Assembly: GCF_964199755.1 (NCBI RefSeq)
Contig: NC_133899.1
Location: 23,601,446-23,665,445, forward strand
Origin: Larus michahellis
Lineage: Eukaryota; Chordata; Aves; Charadriiformes; Laridae
Direction: 5' to 3'
Length of the DNA stretch: 64,000 bases
Part shown: positions 1 to 10,275 of the stretch, piece by piece
Layout of the letters: each line of letters begins with the position of its first letter
How positions within the stretch are numbered: the stretch's first letter is position 1
Made by a program: the position numbers and the translations under genes
The notes under the pieces: generated by a model
What the model saw: only the letters and a program-made list of their open reading frames with translations
What the model was told of the DNA's origin: nothing
Databases searched by the model: none

Positions 1-467
1 CAAAGCAAGGCCACGTTTATAAGCACAAGGCTGCCGTGTCCAGAATTACTAGGGAGTGCCTGAAGGCATCTCCTCTGAGATGGAAACAAATTATGAGTTT
101 ACACTACAATGGCTATCTGTCGTTCCTATAAAAGCAATAAAAGCAAACGCATATAATAAGGGAGCTCTCCACGGAGAGGAAACAGGATCTACAACTTGGG
201 TCTCAGAAGAGCCAACCCCAAGGACAAACCCAGGAGAATCCTCTTAAAAGTTACCGTTGATGGAGTTGGAACCCCATCTCCCAGCAGGCCTAAAAATGTC
301 AGCCTACTTCGGGACAGATACGGTAACATCTGCCCCACGACGACAAACATTTACTGCAGCTTTAACGAGAGAGATACAAGCAGAATGCCTCCGTAAACTA
401 ATAGCCATTAAAAAAGTTCACACGTTGAAACCCCTAGCCAAGAATTCAACGCTTTATGGACACTCAC

Positions 468-1618
468 ATGGCAGATGTTTTGCCGGCAGCTTTAACTCCT
501 CCAACAGGGATTCTTCTCACAATTACCGACGAGTTCTTAGCAATCAGGGCGTTGTCATCTGTGTACTCTGGAACAACATAAACACAGAAAAAAAATCAGC
601 CAATTTGTAAGAACGCATATTAATTTGTAATTACACAGCACTCCAGAGGATCCTTTTGCAGCTATAAATGCAAAATCCTATATGTAACAGCGCGCTGTTA
701 TCGTCTCAACATACTAAGAGGACTTTTCAAGAAGCACATACTTCTTCACTGAGTTGTGATTACGCATGGAAACAAAGAAACACACTTTGTAAAAATGCTA
801 TGACGTATATTACAGTAATACTTCAGGGGCTAATATATTTATGAGCATCAATGTTTCACCTAAAACTTTCCTTTCGGTTTCTCAACTGCCATAACAGGAT
901 CTCCGTGTTTGGCCTATTTCAAAACATTTTTTCTCCCGGTGACAACAACTGGGCCCATCACAGTTTATTGCCGTCGAACGTTCTGGGTTTAATGCTCTGC
1001 TTTACACAGACCCAGCCGTTACAGAAGGGACATCAGCCAGGCAGCCATTCAGCCTGCTGGCATTCGTCAGGCTAGAAGTTCATTAGCAACTGAAGGCAAA
1101 TTCAGAGACCCTTCTGCAGCAAAGCCCTTCAAGCAAATTAAACCTTTTTCAAAAGCTCTTCGCAGTTTTAGTCAACACTACGAGAAAAATCCGGGACTCC
1201 CAAAATGTACCTCTACCTACTCTGCGAGGCCCCCAGCACAAGTCACAGCTCCCGATGGCGGCCGAATCTCATCATGGCTTCCCGCCCCGCTTCTTCCCTG
1301 CCCCGCATCCCTCCTGGTGCTCCCCACGCCCACGACATGGGCCCCGGCTGGACTCGGGCCACCTGGGGCGACCCGCAGAGAGCCCAGCATGGCTCCCGCA
1401 GGCCGCGGCCACCACGGGGGGTCCCCGAGGCCCTGCGCTGCGCCCCACGCACCTGCTCCAGTCTGGGCGTTGCTGATCTGCAAGTCGCTGGTGGCCGCCT
1501 TCAGCTTCTCGCGGGCCATGATCTGGCGCTTGAGGTCCTGCAGGCAGATGTTCAGGCCGCTGAAGATGACCCTGTCATACGCCAGCTTGGCAGCGAACTT
1601 GTAGTGGATGCACGACAT
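468..1618 (-). CDS. RBBP6L: RBBP6-like gene, 5' end only (exons 1 and 2), left neighbour copy
   Basis: Exon 1 is 1618-1453 (ATG at 1618-1616, donor GTGCGT) and exon 2 is 567-468 (donor GTGAGT). Together they encode the first ~88 residues of the DWNN domain, joined through a split Glu codon (G then AG). The rest of this gene would lie left of base 1. Residue 27 is Gln here and Arg in the copy at 35185-35020, the only amino-acid change noticed in these two exons. The start is chosen because RBBP6 proteins begin MSC-HYKF and the reading frame matches that start exactly. Confidence 0.9.
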
Positions 1619-2270
1619 GGTTGTGGCCAGGTGGTCCAGGGGCCACGGCGTCCACAGCGGTACCAAGTGTGGCGGCCTCTGTGCTGGGTTGGGCTGGTGG
1701 CAGCGCAGAGAAGGGCCCGCCGAGGGGCCGGGGAAAGCGGTGCGGGCTGAGCCGAGCTCCGTCCCTGCTCCCTCTCTCCCACACAGTGTTGCCAGGCCTG
1801 GCCAGTCACTACGGCCACTGGGCAACGGCCCACCGCCCCACCCCCACGCCTCAGGGGACCCAGCGCATTGTGACAAAAGGGCTGTCACTGCCCCTGGCTG
1901 CTGGTGTCCCTGGTGTCCCCTGGCCTGTCACCGGCCACTGTCCTGTCACCCCCCAGGTCGGCGGGGTCCCTCCTGTCACCCCCAGGCTGCCACCCCCGCT
2001 ATCCCCTCCTCCGGGCAGCCAGACGAGCCAAGACAGCCTGGGGGAGATGCAGCCGGCTCTGCAGTGTGGCGCCCAGCTGCCCGCACCGCAGGGCCAGCGA
2101 AGGCAGGGGACATCTCAGGGGGGCTGAGTGTTCCTTGGGGCAGCTACCGAAAGGTCAGCCAAAGGGGCCAATGACCACCCGGTTTATGGCCACAAGCCAA
2201 TGTACTTCCCAACCGCGGCACACCCACAGTGGCGTGAACTCTGTCTGGAGAGGAGGACTAAGAAGTCAGG
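1619..2270 (-). promoter_or_regulatory. GC-rich 5' flank of RBBP6-like gene (left copy)
   Basis: About 650 bases of GC-rich sequence directly upstream of the RBBP6-like start codon, with several CCTGTCACC-like direct repeats around 1880-2000. No TATA box is evident, as expected of a CpG-type promoter. Long open frames here are a by-product of base composition. The promoter role is inferred from position only. Confidence 0.4.
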
Positions 2271-2289
2271 AATGAACCATCAGCGTTAG

Positions 2290-2570
2290 GAGGTGCCCCA
2301 GGACAACCTTTCTTGCTTTCTCAACCATCAAAGCTGCTGCTGCAACAGCCCTAGCGCAGGAGTTCGTGCCTTGAATGACCAGGTCGAGTTCTGTTGAGTA
2401 ATATGCTATGGCTTGCAGGCGCTTCTGGCCCAACTGGCTATTCCTTTCTGTTCATATAAATATAAAAGCCTTCTTGTGGTCTGGCAGGGCTAAGGAGGGA
2501 GCTTCCACGACTGCTTGCTTTACATCTTTAAATGCCTTTTGGGTTTCCGGAGTCAGGAAATCCTTTTGAT
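2290..2570 (-). mobile_element. Class I ERV pol fossil, small fragment (left copy)
   Basis: The minus strand shows similarity to gammaretrovirus-like pol at the RT connection and early RNase H, with peptide scraps such as PSLALPDHKKAF and ARAVAAAALMVEKARKVVLG. It is broken and short, with no LTR found next to it. It is present in both periods, so it is older than the duplication. Confidence 0.6.
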
Positions 2571-3114
2571 TTCAGTGCTGTCCTCTGTATAAATGACATC
2601 ATTAATTTTGCTCTTGGTGTCTATTTTTCCTGTTAATGGTCATTTGGAAGCCCAGGTTTTAATATGGTAGCCTTGCCCGTAAGCCTGTGGTGGATTATAC
2701 GTATTCATTCCACAACTCGCCCATCGCCACAGTCCAAACCACAGCAGCAGAGGAAAAAAGCCCCACTGTTGGATATGCACTAAAAGCCCATCCTCTGCCA
2801 GAAACACTCTCCTGGGAACCTGTCCCGGTGAAGTCTCATCGGTACAGGGACGGGCATCTATGTTACTTTTGAAATTTCACTGAGGAAGGGAAGGATACCA
2901 GCCTTCCACCAAGACGGGTTTGTCACTAGTCTGAAAGGAGATCCCTGGCTATGCCTGGAGAGCAAACCTATTCACAAGCTCACACGCTCTCCAGGGGCTG
3001 GGCACTGGAAATGCCAATAGAGCTCTTAGGGCCGTACAGATGAAAAGGGGAGTCTTACGCCTGGAACCTTCCATAGATTTGTTCCTATGCCTAAAGGCAA
3101 TTGGTTTTCCTCCA

Positions 3115-4712
3115 CAGACAGGCTGGGCAGTCTCACCTCGGTGCCCGGCAGGATCACGCAGCAGATCTTCCTGGAAACTCTGGTGAGGCACATGGAATAT
3201 AGGGAGTGCAATGATAGGACATGGGGCAACGGTTTCAAACAGGAAGAGGGTCGATTTAGATTGGATATCAGGAAGAAATTCTTTACTGTAAGGGTGGTGA
3301 GGCACTGGAAGAGGTTGCCCAGGGAAGCTGTCGATGCCCCGTCCCTGGAAGTGTTCAAGGCTGGGTGAGACTTTGGGCAGCCTGGTCTAGTGGGACGTGT
3401 CCCTGCCCATGGCAGGGGGGTTGGAACTAGATGATCTTTAGGGTCCCTTCCAACTCGAACCATTCTGTGATTCTGTGATTCTGTGATTCTGTGATTCTGT
3501 GATCAGCGACAGCCAACATGGCTTCACTAAGGGCACACGGTGCCTGACAAATTTGGTGGCCTTCTACAACGGGGTTACAGTGTTGGTGGATAAGGGAAGA
3601 GCAGCTGACATCATCTGACTGGACTTGGGCAAGGTATCTGACACTGTCCCACATGACATCCTTGTCTCTAAATTGGAGAGACATGGCTTTGACAGATGGA
3701 CCACTCGGTGGCTAAGGAATTGGACGGATGGCTGCACTCAGAGAGATTTGGCCAACAGCTTGATGACCAAGTGGTGAGCAGTGATGAATGGTGTTCTATT
3801 TAACATCTTTGTTGGTGACATGGATGTTGGGATTGAATTCACCCTCAGCAAGTTTGCCGACGACACCAAGCTGTGTGGCACGGTCGACACGCTGGAGCCA
3901 TCCAGAGGGACCCGGACAGGCTGGAGAAGTTCAATTGGGCCAAGTTCAAGGCCCTACACATGGGCTGAGGCAATCCCAAGCAAAAATACAGACTGGGAGG
4001 AGAATGGTTTGAGAGCAGCCCTGAGGAGAAGGACTTGGGGGTGTTGGTGGGTGAGAAGCTCAACGTGAGCTGGCAATGTGCACTTGCAGCCCAGAAAGCC
4101 AACCATATCCTCGGCTGCATCAAAAGAAGCATGGCCAGCAGGTCGAGTGACATGATTCTGTCCCTCTACTCTGCCCTCGTGAGAACCCACCTGAAGTACT
4201 GCCTCCAGCTCTGGGGCCCCAAACATGCAAAGGACATGGAACTGTTGGAGTGAGTGCAGAGGAGACCACAAAAATGATCGGAGGGCTCAAGCCCCTCTGC
4301 TGTGAGGACAGGCTGAGAGACTTGGCGTTGTTCAGCCTGGAGAAGAGAAGGCTCTGGGGAGACCTTATAGCGGCCTTCCAGTACTACCTAAAGGGGGCCT
4401 ACAGAAAAGGTGGAGAGGGACTCTTGGCCAGGGAGTGGAGCAACAGGACGAGGGGAACGGTTTTAAACTGAAAGAGGGTAGATTTAGAAAAGATATTAAG
4501 AAGACATTCTTTTTGCCGAGGGCGGTGTGCCGCTGGCACAGGCTGCCCAGAGAACTTGTGGATGCCCCATCCCTGGAATTGTTCAAGGCCAGGCTGGACA
4601 GGGCTTTGAGCAGCCTGGTCTAGTGGGAGGTGTCCCTGCCCATAGCAGGGAGGTTGGGACTAGATGATCTTTAAAGTCCCTTCTGACTCTACCCATTCTA
4701 TGACTCTATGAT
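3115..4712 (+). mobile_element. CR1 LINE, ORF2/3' portion, interrupted by a second CR1 (left copy)
   Basis: The outer element shows reverse-transcriptase words [17 protein letters not shown] at ~3130-3180. The text resumes after an interruption with [24 protein letters not shown] from 3505, then FADDTKLCGTVDTL (~3853) and [20 protein letters not shown] (~4060). It ends in the CR1-type octamers ATTCTATG ACTCTATG at 4695-4710. Several stops and frame changes make it a dead copy. It is 5' truncated. Confidence 0.9.
3200..3501 (+). mobile_element. CR1 3' end nested in the older CR1 (left copy)
   Basis: A 5'-truncated CR1 of about 300 bp, read as [23 protein letters not shown] and then the 3' UTR, ending in five ATTCTGTG octamers (3462-3501). 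It lies inside the outer CR1 exactly where that element's text should run from RHMEYRE into DSQHGF. A shared AGGGAG word at the left border makes the exact junction uncertain by a few bases. Confidence 0.85.
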
Positions 4713-6232
4713 TTGCCAGCAATGTTTCAAGTCACACAATACCCAGTTGAGTTACAAAATGTCACTAAACTTAACGACAGCAGCCTCTTTGCAGGTTTCT
4801 AACTCAAAAGCAAAACCCAGAAAGCCTGGTCCTTCCATGTGGCTGGCATCTTCCCATGGCTCTTCCTCAAGGCAGGAGAAATGACCCTGAATTTGGAAGT
4901 CCATGGAAATTTAGAAGTACGCATAGTCCTCTGGCAGTCATTACTTATGGGCTAGAAGTCAGAAACGAGTCGGACTGCACCAGAAGTGGCACTGCCCCAC
5001 CTGCAGGAGACATATTGGACCAGAAATGATGGTTTCAAGATAGAAAACACAATACAATCCACCAAAACAGCAAAAAAACCCCAAACAGATAAAACATTGT
5101 ACACAAAACAAAGACCCCCATCTAAACCTTAAAATGGTAAACAAGCTGAAAAAGAGGACTCTCCACAAAAAAAGACCATGCGGAACACAAGATAACATAA
5201 AAATAACATAACCCCAGGAAGCCAGGGCCAACACACCCGGATCCTGTACATAACAGTAAAACCTGGGTTAAACACTCCCGGGGAGAAAGGTTGAGGCCCT
5301 CGGAGACTTTGAACTGGCCAGCCATGGCCACCGGGCTTCAGCTCATCATTTCTTTGTCAGATGTCAGATGACGCTGTCCTCCCTGTGAGACCCCTCAGGG
5401 CAGCTGTACCCAGCTCCAGGGGGTGGATACGGCCTCGGCGTTATGGTGAGGTGCTTGCTGGCAGCAAGATCTCTCACGGAGGCACTGGGAAACCCTGGAC
5501 CCTGACACCCTGCGCATGTACCTCGTCCCACGATCTGATCTAGGAACATCTCCTTCTGCCCATCCCCGCCACGGGGTGCAGAAAGCAGCGCCATTGGCCC
5601 TGGCCTGGTCCTGAGCCATGCCTCAACAGATGACTCTTTAACCAGCAGGCTTGAAAAGAGGGAAAATTGCCCAGAATTAAGCTGTGCTCTAGTTTTTGCA
5701 GGCAGTGGGATTTTTTGAGCTGCCTGGCGGTGCCGCTCCGGAGGAGCGCTCAAGACCCAGGGCGGCTGCCTGTACCTGCGAGCAGGCGGTGCAGTGTGCA
5801 CAGCGGGAGCCAGCGGTGGTTTGTGTGGCTGTTGGACGGCTTTGGGCTCTAAATGTGCCCAACCTAGTACGCCTGGGTCCTTTCTCCTTACAGGTTGTAT
5901 TTAGAGCTTAAATGGTATTATTTTAAAAAGCAAAACCAAGAAGCAAACAAACGCAAAACCAACAAGCAAACAGACAAAAAACCAGCTGGCTGATTCCCCC
6001 CCCCGCCCCGAGCTGGGCTTTTTCCCCACAGTCCCGGCCACTCTGCAGGGCGACGTTCATCACCAGTATTAGGCAGCAGGACTGAGCCCAGGGAAGGGCT
6101 TTCGCAGGCAGCGCATTCCTTGAGGCGCCTGGTAATGCCACTGCTGGGGGGTGCTCAAGAAATGGAGTCAGTTGCCCGTAGTTGCTATTTGTGGTCCCTC
6201 CTCATCGCTCTCTGCCTGGCTCCCTGCCCCCA
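4713..6232. other. No gene recognised (left copy)
   Basis: Mixed sequence between the CR1 block and the pyrimidine tract, with an A-rich stretch at ~5030-5200 and another at ~5920-5980. Open frames are short and resemble no family known to me. The counterpart is 38272-39791. Confidence 0.6.
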
Positions 6233-6779
6233 TCTTTTAATTCCTCCCGCCCTGTCTCTAGCCCATCACTATTTTTTCCTTTCTCTGTCTTTCTCTGGCC
6301 GGCTCCCTGATCTTATGTTTTTCATCCCTCCCTCCCTGCCATGCAGCCTGGTTTTCTCTTTGCTATTTTTGTCTTTCTCTACATCTCTCTCCCCCACTCC
6401 CTGCCCTTCTCTCTTTTCTATCGCTCTGTCCACCTGCCTGGCCTCATCTTCCTTGCTGTCCTGCAGCCCGTCCCCTTTCCTGCCTGTCTGCCTGGGCCTT
6501 CCCTCCTCCCTCTGGGCCTCCATCCCACTCCCCGTCCCCTTTTGCTCTTCCCCCACCTCAGCCCTGGAGGCCGTCGCTCTTCTGTCCTTCTCCGCCTCCT
6601 CGTCCTGACCCTGGCCCCTGCCCTCCATCTCTTTCCCGCTCTCCCCCTGCCCCTCATCAGCATTTCTCCTCCCTCCGCTCCCTGCCCAGCTCCCCCCTGC
6701 TCTCCCCGTTGTCCCTCTGGCCCTTCCCGCCCCTCTCTGCTGCTCTCTCCCTCTCTGCCCTCCTCCTCCTCCCGGCTCC
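6233..6779. repeat. Pyrimidine-rich tract (left copy)
   Basis: About 550 bases of almost pure CT-rich sequence on the plus strand (purine-rich on the minus strand), rich in CCCT, CTCTC and TTCC words, ending at the CpG block. The 239-residue Arg/Glu/Gly-rich frame on the minus strand and the 194-residue Ser/Leu/Pro frame on the plus strand follow from this composition and are not called as genes. Confidence 0.8.
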
Positions 6780-6960
6780 ACCGGGGCCTTGGGCCGGGGC
6801 AGCCCCGGGGAGGCGGCTCTGGTTCCTGCGGGGGTCAGAGGGCAGGAAGGGGCGCCCCGGGGCACGCTGGGAGCTGTAGTCCCGGCACAGGGCTCCCGGC
6901 GGCCATGTTGTGTCAGGGGCTGTAGCCTCTGCTCCCGGCGCGGCCCGGTCGTGTAATTGC
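6780..6960. promoter_or_regulatory. CpG promoter-like block with ZNF143-type and YY1-type motifs (left copy)
   Basis: A short, very GC- and CpG-rich block. On the minus strand, 6880-6862 reads ACTACAGCTCCCAGCGTGC, a close match to the ZNF143/SBF element ACTACAnnTCCCAGnnTGC. Bases 6897-6910 contain GCGGCCATGTTG, which fits the YY1 core (minus strand ATGGCCGCC, with an ATG). This pair is typical of TATA-less housekeeping promoters. No gene start downstream could be recognised on either strand, so it may be an orphan promoter brought in with a gene fragment. Confidence 0.5.
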
Positions 6961-7119
6961 TGTGATTTTCGCTCTCTAGAGACCACACATGCTCTTATTT
7001 TTTTGACCACCAGTCTTAAATAACATACAGAAAACCTACAGTAAGCCCATCATGAAACAGCTAAAACTTCTGAGTCGTAAACCGTAGCCCAACCCTTTAG
7101 CACCACAAGTGCTGCTCAC

Positions 7120-7358
7120 CTGTCCTTTCTGAAGGGGTGGATTACTGGCCTTAATGGTTTATGTCCCTTCAGTACTGACCCTTCAGCCGATGTCTGCTGA
7201 AATTTACAGAGACAGGCTTGGTATGGCTGGGTAACTATAGAATGAAATAATTACCTTGGCGTCGTTCTTCCTTCTTAGAGACCTGATATATAGAAGGTTC
7301 CTGCGTCAGCTGAAAAGGCAATGGATATTTTGGAATCTTTTTCAGAGAATCAAATGGC
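7120..7358 (-). pseudogene. Two exon-like segments of an unidentified gene (left copy)
   Basis: On the minus strand, 7358-7255 has a TTTAG acceptor, an open frame of 34 codons (PFDSLKKIPKYPLPFQLTQE...) and a GTAATT donor. Segment 7196-7120 has a TTTCAG acceptor, an open 25-codon frame (QTSAEGSVLKGHKPLRPVIH...) and a GTGAGC donor. Only 58 bases separate them, and the open frames do not share a phase: the first ends with one base over, the second is open only from phase 0. That suggests decay or a non-coding transcript. I do not recognise the protein. No third exon was found. Confidence 0.35.
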
Positions 7359-7359
7359 C

Positions 7360-8559
7360 TAAAGACAATCATAAATGAGCCGAAAAAGGCTAACGTGAAG
7401 GCTGTGTATTAACTGTATTTTTGTTAACGGAGCTCTCTACCCATTAGAGCGCAAACCATCTCATGATGCCTGCAATATCAAGTCACAGTGTCAAGGAAAA
7501 GTGGTTGGAACAGCATGCATGCATACATTTACGTCTCATAATCCCATCTTTAACAACCACCTAAACTCAAACTAACACAGTCAGGTAACTGAGGCATGAC
7601 CATTAAGAGGGAATGGATGACCTTTCCACAGTGAAAGTCAGCTCTCCAGTGAGGGCATCTCTGCTTTTCTCCAGGCATCCTTCCCCTTTATTTTACCTAC
7701 AGCAAATTCTCTAATGACAAACTTGCTTGCAGACGGTTGCAGCTCTCCAGGGGTAAACCAGCCTGATGCACTGAAGACAAACTCTCTGAGAAGAGATGGC
7801 TAAAAAATACCAGGACGTCTGGGAGGAACGCTTTGTCTGGGCTGGCCAGAGCGGTCTAGCTGGGGTTCAGCTCTCAGGGCTGGGCACATGGCAGCAGTGG
7901 ACATCGTCCCTTGTTACCCTTTACATTGCTTTTAACCCAAGGTAAACTGTTTTAAACCACTGCAGAAAAAGACTTGGCAGCAATGAGGACAGCACCGCCC
8001 TCATCTTCGCCTGGCCCACTGGCTCCTGCGTTGCCACTTTTGGGTGAGCGGTGGTGCCGTGTGCCGTTGGCGGGCAGGAGAGGTTCCCCAGCATGGCCAT
8101 GCCGTGCTGGGAATGGCCTCTGCCCTGCCTGCAGAGCCTGGGCAGGGAGCAGGCAGCACGCCGGCAGGGAGGGAGGGAGGCAGGGAGGTTTTGGGGTACC
8201 ATCAAGCTCCAGACAGTTTCTTTTCTTGCTACTAAAACTCTGTAAGATTGGTTGTTAAGCTCTGCCATGGCAACTTAACGCAAGGCTACCTTGCCTTACC
8301 CTGTGGTAACTTTTAGTCATAAAGGAACACACCATGATGCATTACGGCATCCACAGACACCACTGTCAGGGTAGGTGTGCAAGTGGACTTCCAAAGTTCA
8401 GAATTTCTAAAATAACCGTGCCACCCATACAAAAGGCATTTAGAGATGGAAAATCAAGCGCCCGCAAAAAGCGGGGATGAATTGGTGTTCTAGAGGAAAA
8501 AGATTCATCAAGTTGAAACAACTGAGGACAATAAAGCTTATTAATTGATCACAGATATT
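7360..8559. other. No gene recognised (left copy)
   Basis: Sequence between the exon-like segments and the CR1 scrap, with a GGGA repeat stretch at ~8160-8190. Nothing coding is supported. The counterpart is 41357-42555. Confidence 0.6.
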
Positions 8560-8905
8560 GAGCCACTTCCCCGACAGCTGCTGGAAAAGCAGCATGGCGA
8601 GCTGTAGGCAATCCAGGAGACTGCCAGAACCGAGTGCCTTGAAGATAACTTCTTGAGCCAGGTAACAGACAGCCCCACCAGAGGAGCGGCCATACTGGAC
8701 CTGAAGGGCACCAACGCAAATGAGCTAATGGGTGACATCAAGATTGGAGGCAGCCTGGGCTGCGGTGGTCAGGCGCTGGTGGAGTGCACAGTCCCGAGGG
8801 GTCTGGGCATGTGGGGAAGAGTAAAGTCAGGACCCTGAATTTCAGGAAAGCAAAATTCCAGCTCTTCAAAGAGCTGGTCAATAAGACCTTCTGGGACACT
8901 GATGA
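8560..8905 (+). mobile_element. CR1 ORF2 fragment, endonuclease/RT junction (left copy)
   Basis: The plus strand reads LSQVTDSPTRGAAILDLKGT, ANELMGDIKIGGSLGC and, in another frame, VRTLNFRKAKFQLFKELVNKT. These are the CR1 ORF2 words between the endonuclease and RT domains. Similarity ends near 8905 and no CR1 3' end follows, so it is truncated on both sides. Confidence 0.75.
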
Positions 8906-9058
8906 AAATCTAGTTCCTGTGAAACTGATAGAAATGGCACTTGCAGATTTGCATGAGGGACGTGTAAGTACAGGGAACATGGACTACAAATTCATACCAC
9001 TGCGCACGTATGAGTTCAAAATTTTTAAGCAAAGTCTTAACTGTCAGTAACGCTGAGT

Positions 9059-10275
9059 TTATTTAGAGAAAAAAAATCCCTTCTGTCCACACTTCCACCC
9101 TTCCTTGCCCAGCAAGACTACAACGTGCTGCCTCCTGTTCTGCAGGCCATGAGCAACCCATTTCAGAACGGCCTCGAACACGGCCTCTTCTTTCACAGGG
9201 AGCTCATCCTTCTCCAGCAGGCGTTCCAGGTCATTGAAGGAGAGCGCCACAAACTCTGTGGACACCCTGCTCACCTCCTCAAAGTGATGCAGGATGAACT
9301 CATGGGCTGCTTCTCGCAGGTCAGGACAGTAGTAGTAGCCTGTGAATCTCCAGATGCCGACACAATTTTCCAAGCACAGCTGGGATTTTAAGAACTCGCA
9401 GCACAGCCTGACGATGTCCAGGACATTGAACTGGTCTGCTGCGATGAGCAAACTTTCAACGTTGTCATCCGTGACCCGCACTGTCCCGGTGTAGGCATAT
9501 TCCATAAGGAGCCTCATCATTTCAGAGGAAGTGCCGGGGATCTTATAGGCCTTCCTCTCGGCATTGCTCCAGTTGCTGGAGAACAAAGCCCTGAAAAAAA
9601 CAAAGCAGCGCTGGGGAAGAAAGCGGCCTTGCTGTGTGACACCCTGACCCCATCATCCCCTGTGCCTCCTTCCCCGGCCACCAATTTGGGCACTAGCAGT
9701 AGCCATGCTGGGAGGCCGGGGAGTTTTATGAAGGAATCTTTTACTAGCCGGTTGTTTTAATAAGGAGCCACAGGGCAAGTGGGCACCTTGCTTCAACAAG
9801 AACACCAGAGAGTAACGGTGTGTGGGGAAGGCAAACCAGGCCAGCCAGGCTGGCCACGCTCCCAGCCCTGCACCGTATCTGGGGCTTCGCCAGACACCAC
9901 TTCCAGCGCTGCTGTTCGATCCCAGCTTGTGGATGAATGTTGGTGTCCGACGAGGTACCAGGACTAGGGGGAACTGCTGGAGGAAAGTTTGAGGGCCGAG
10001 GGAAGCGCTGGAGATACACGAAGGCACAGTGTGGCACAGAGCAGGAAATCCTGTTTGGCCCCATCCCCTTCTCCTTCAAGCACTCACCTGAAGTACGGAC
10101 TGCAGCTGGAGAGGATCATCTTGTAAGCAATGAATTCAATGCCGTCCACGCTGATGATCCCATCGCCCAGCTTCCCTTCTGGGCAAAGCCCATGGAAGGC
10201 GGGGCAAGCCACTGCACTCATCTTCCTCTCCCTGGGTGAGGAGGAGTATGCGGTGCAAGCCAAGCTATTGCCCAC
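9059..10275 (-). CDS. KLHL10L: KLHL10-like BTB-BACK protein lacking Kelch repeats (left copy)
   Basis: Exon 1 is 10275-10088 and exon 2 is 9590-9059, joined by a GTGAGT donor and a CAG acceptor through a split Arg codon: 239 residues and a stop. Residues ~18-63 (ERKMSAVAC through SPYFR) and the next ~60 residues form the BTB domain. The rest of exon 2, with YYYCPDLREAAHEF and KWVAHGLQNRRQH, is BACK. KLHL10 is a spermatid protein of about 600 residues: BTB/BACK bind CUL3 and six Kelch repeats bind substrate. Here the expected donor after LLGK (the normal exon 2 end) reads GA where GT is expected. The frame runs on for 11 codons (EGWKCGQ... to FFFSK) into intron sequence and stops, and no Kelch exon was found in the period. 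The ATG at 10275 is the first in frame; MSAVAC, 18 codons on, is an alternative start. It is either a truncated adaptor or a decaying paralog. Confidence 0.85.

Noticed and set aside
1217-1888. 223-residue minus-strand frame around exon 1.
   Set aside because: Only the central 55 codons are RBBP6. The remainder is GC-rich 5' flank and intron read through the GTGCGT donor.
2687-2872. 61-residue plus-strand frame (MVDYTYSFHNSPIATVQ).
   Set aside because: No recognised family. It lies between an ERV scrap and CR1 and has no splice or promoter support.
6269-6988. 239-residue Arg/Glu/Gly-rich frame on the minus strand (and its copy at 40266-40985).
   Set aside because: It follows the purine bias of the tract, has no domain, and overlaps the CpG block.
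9125-9391. Plus-strand open frame of 88 residues.
   Set aside because: Antisense shadow of the KLHL10-like BACK-coding exon.
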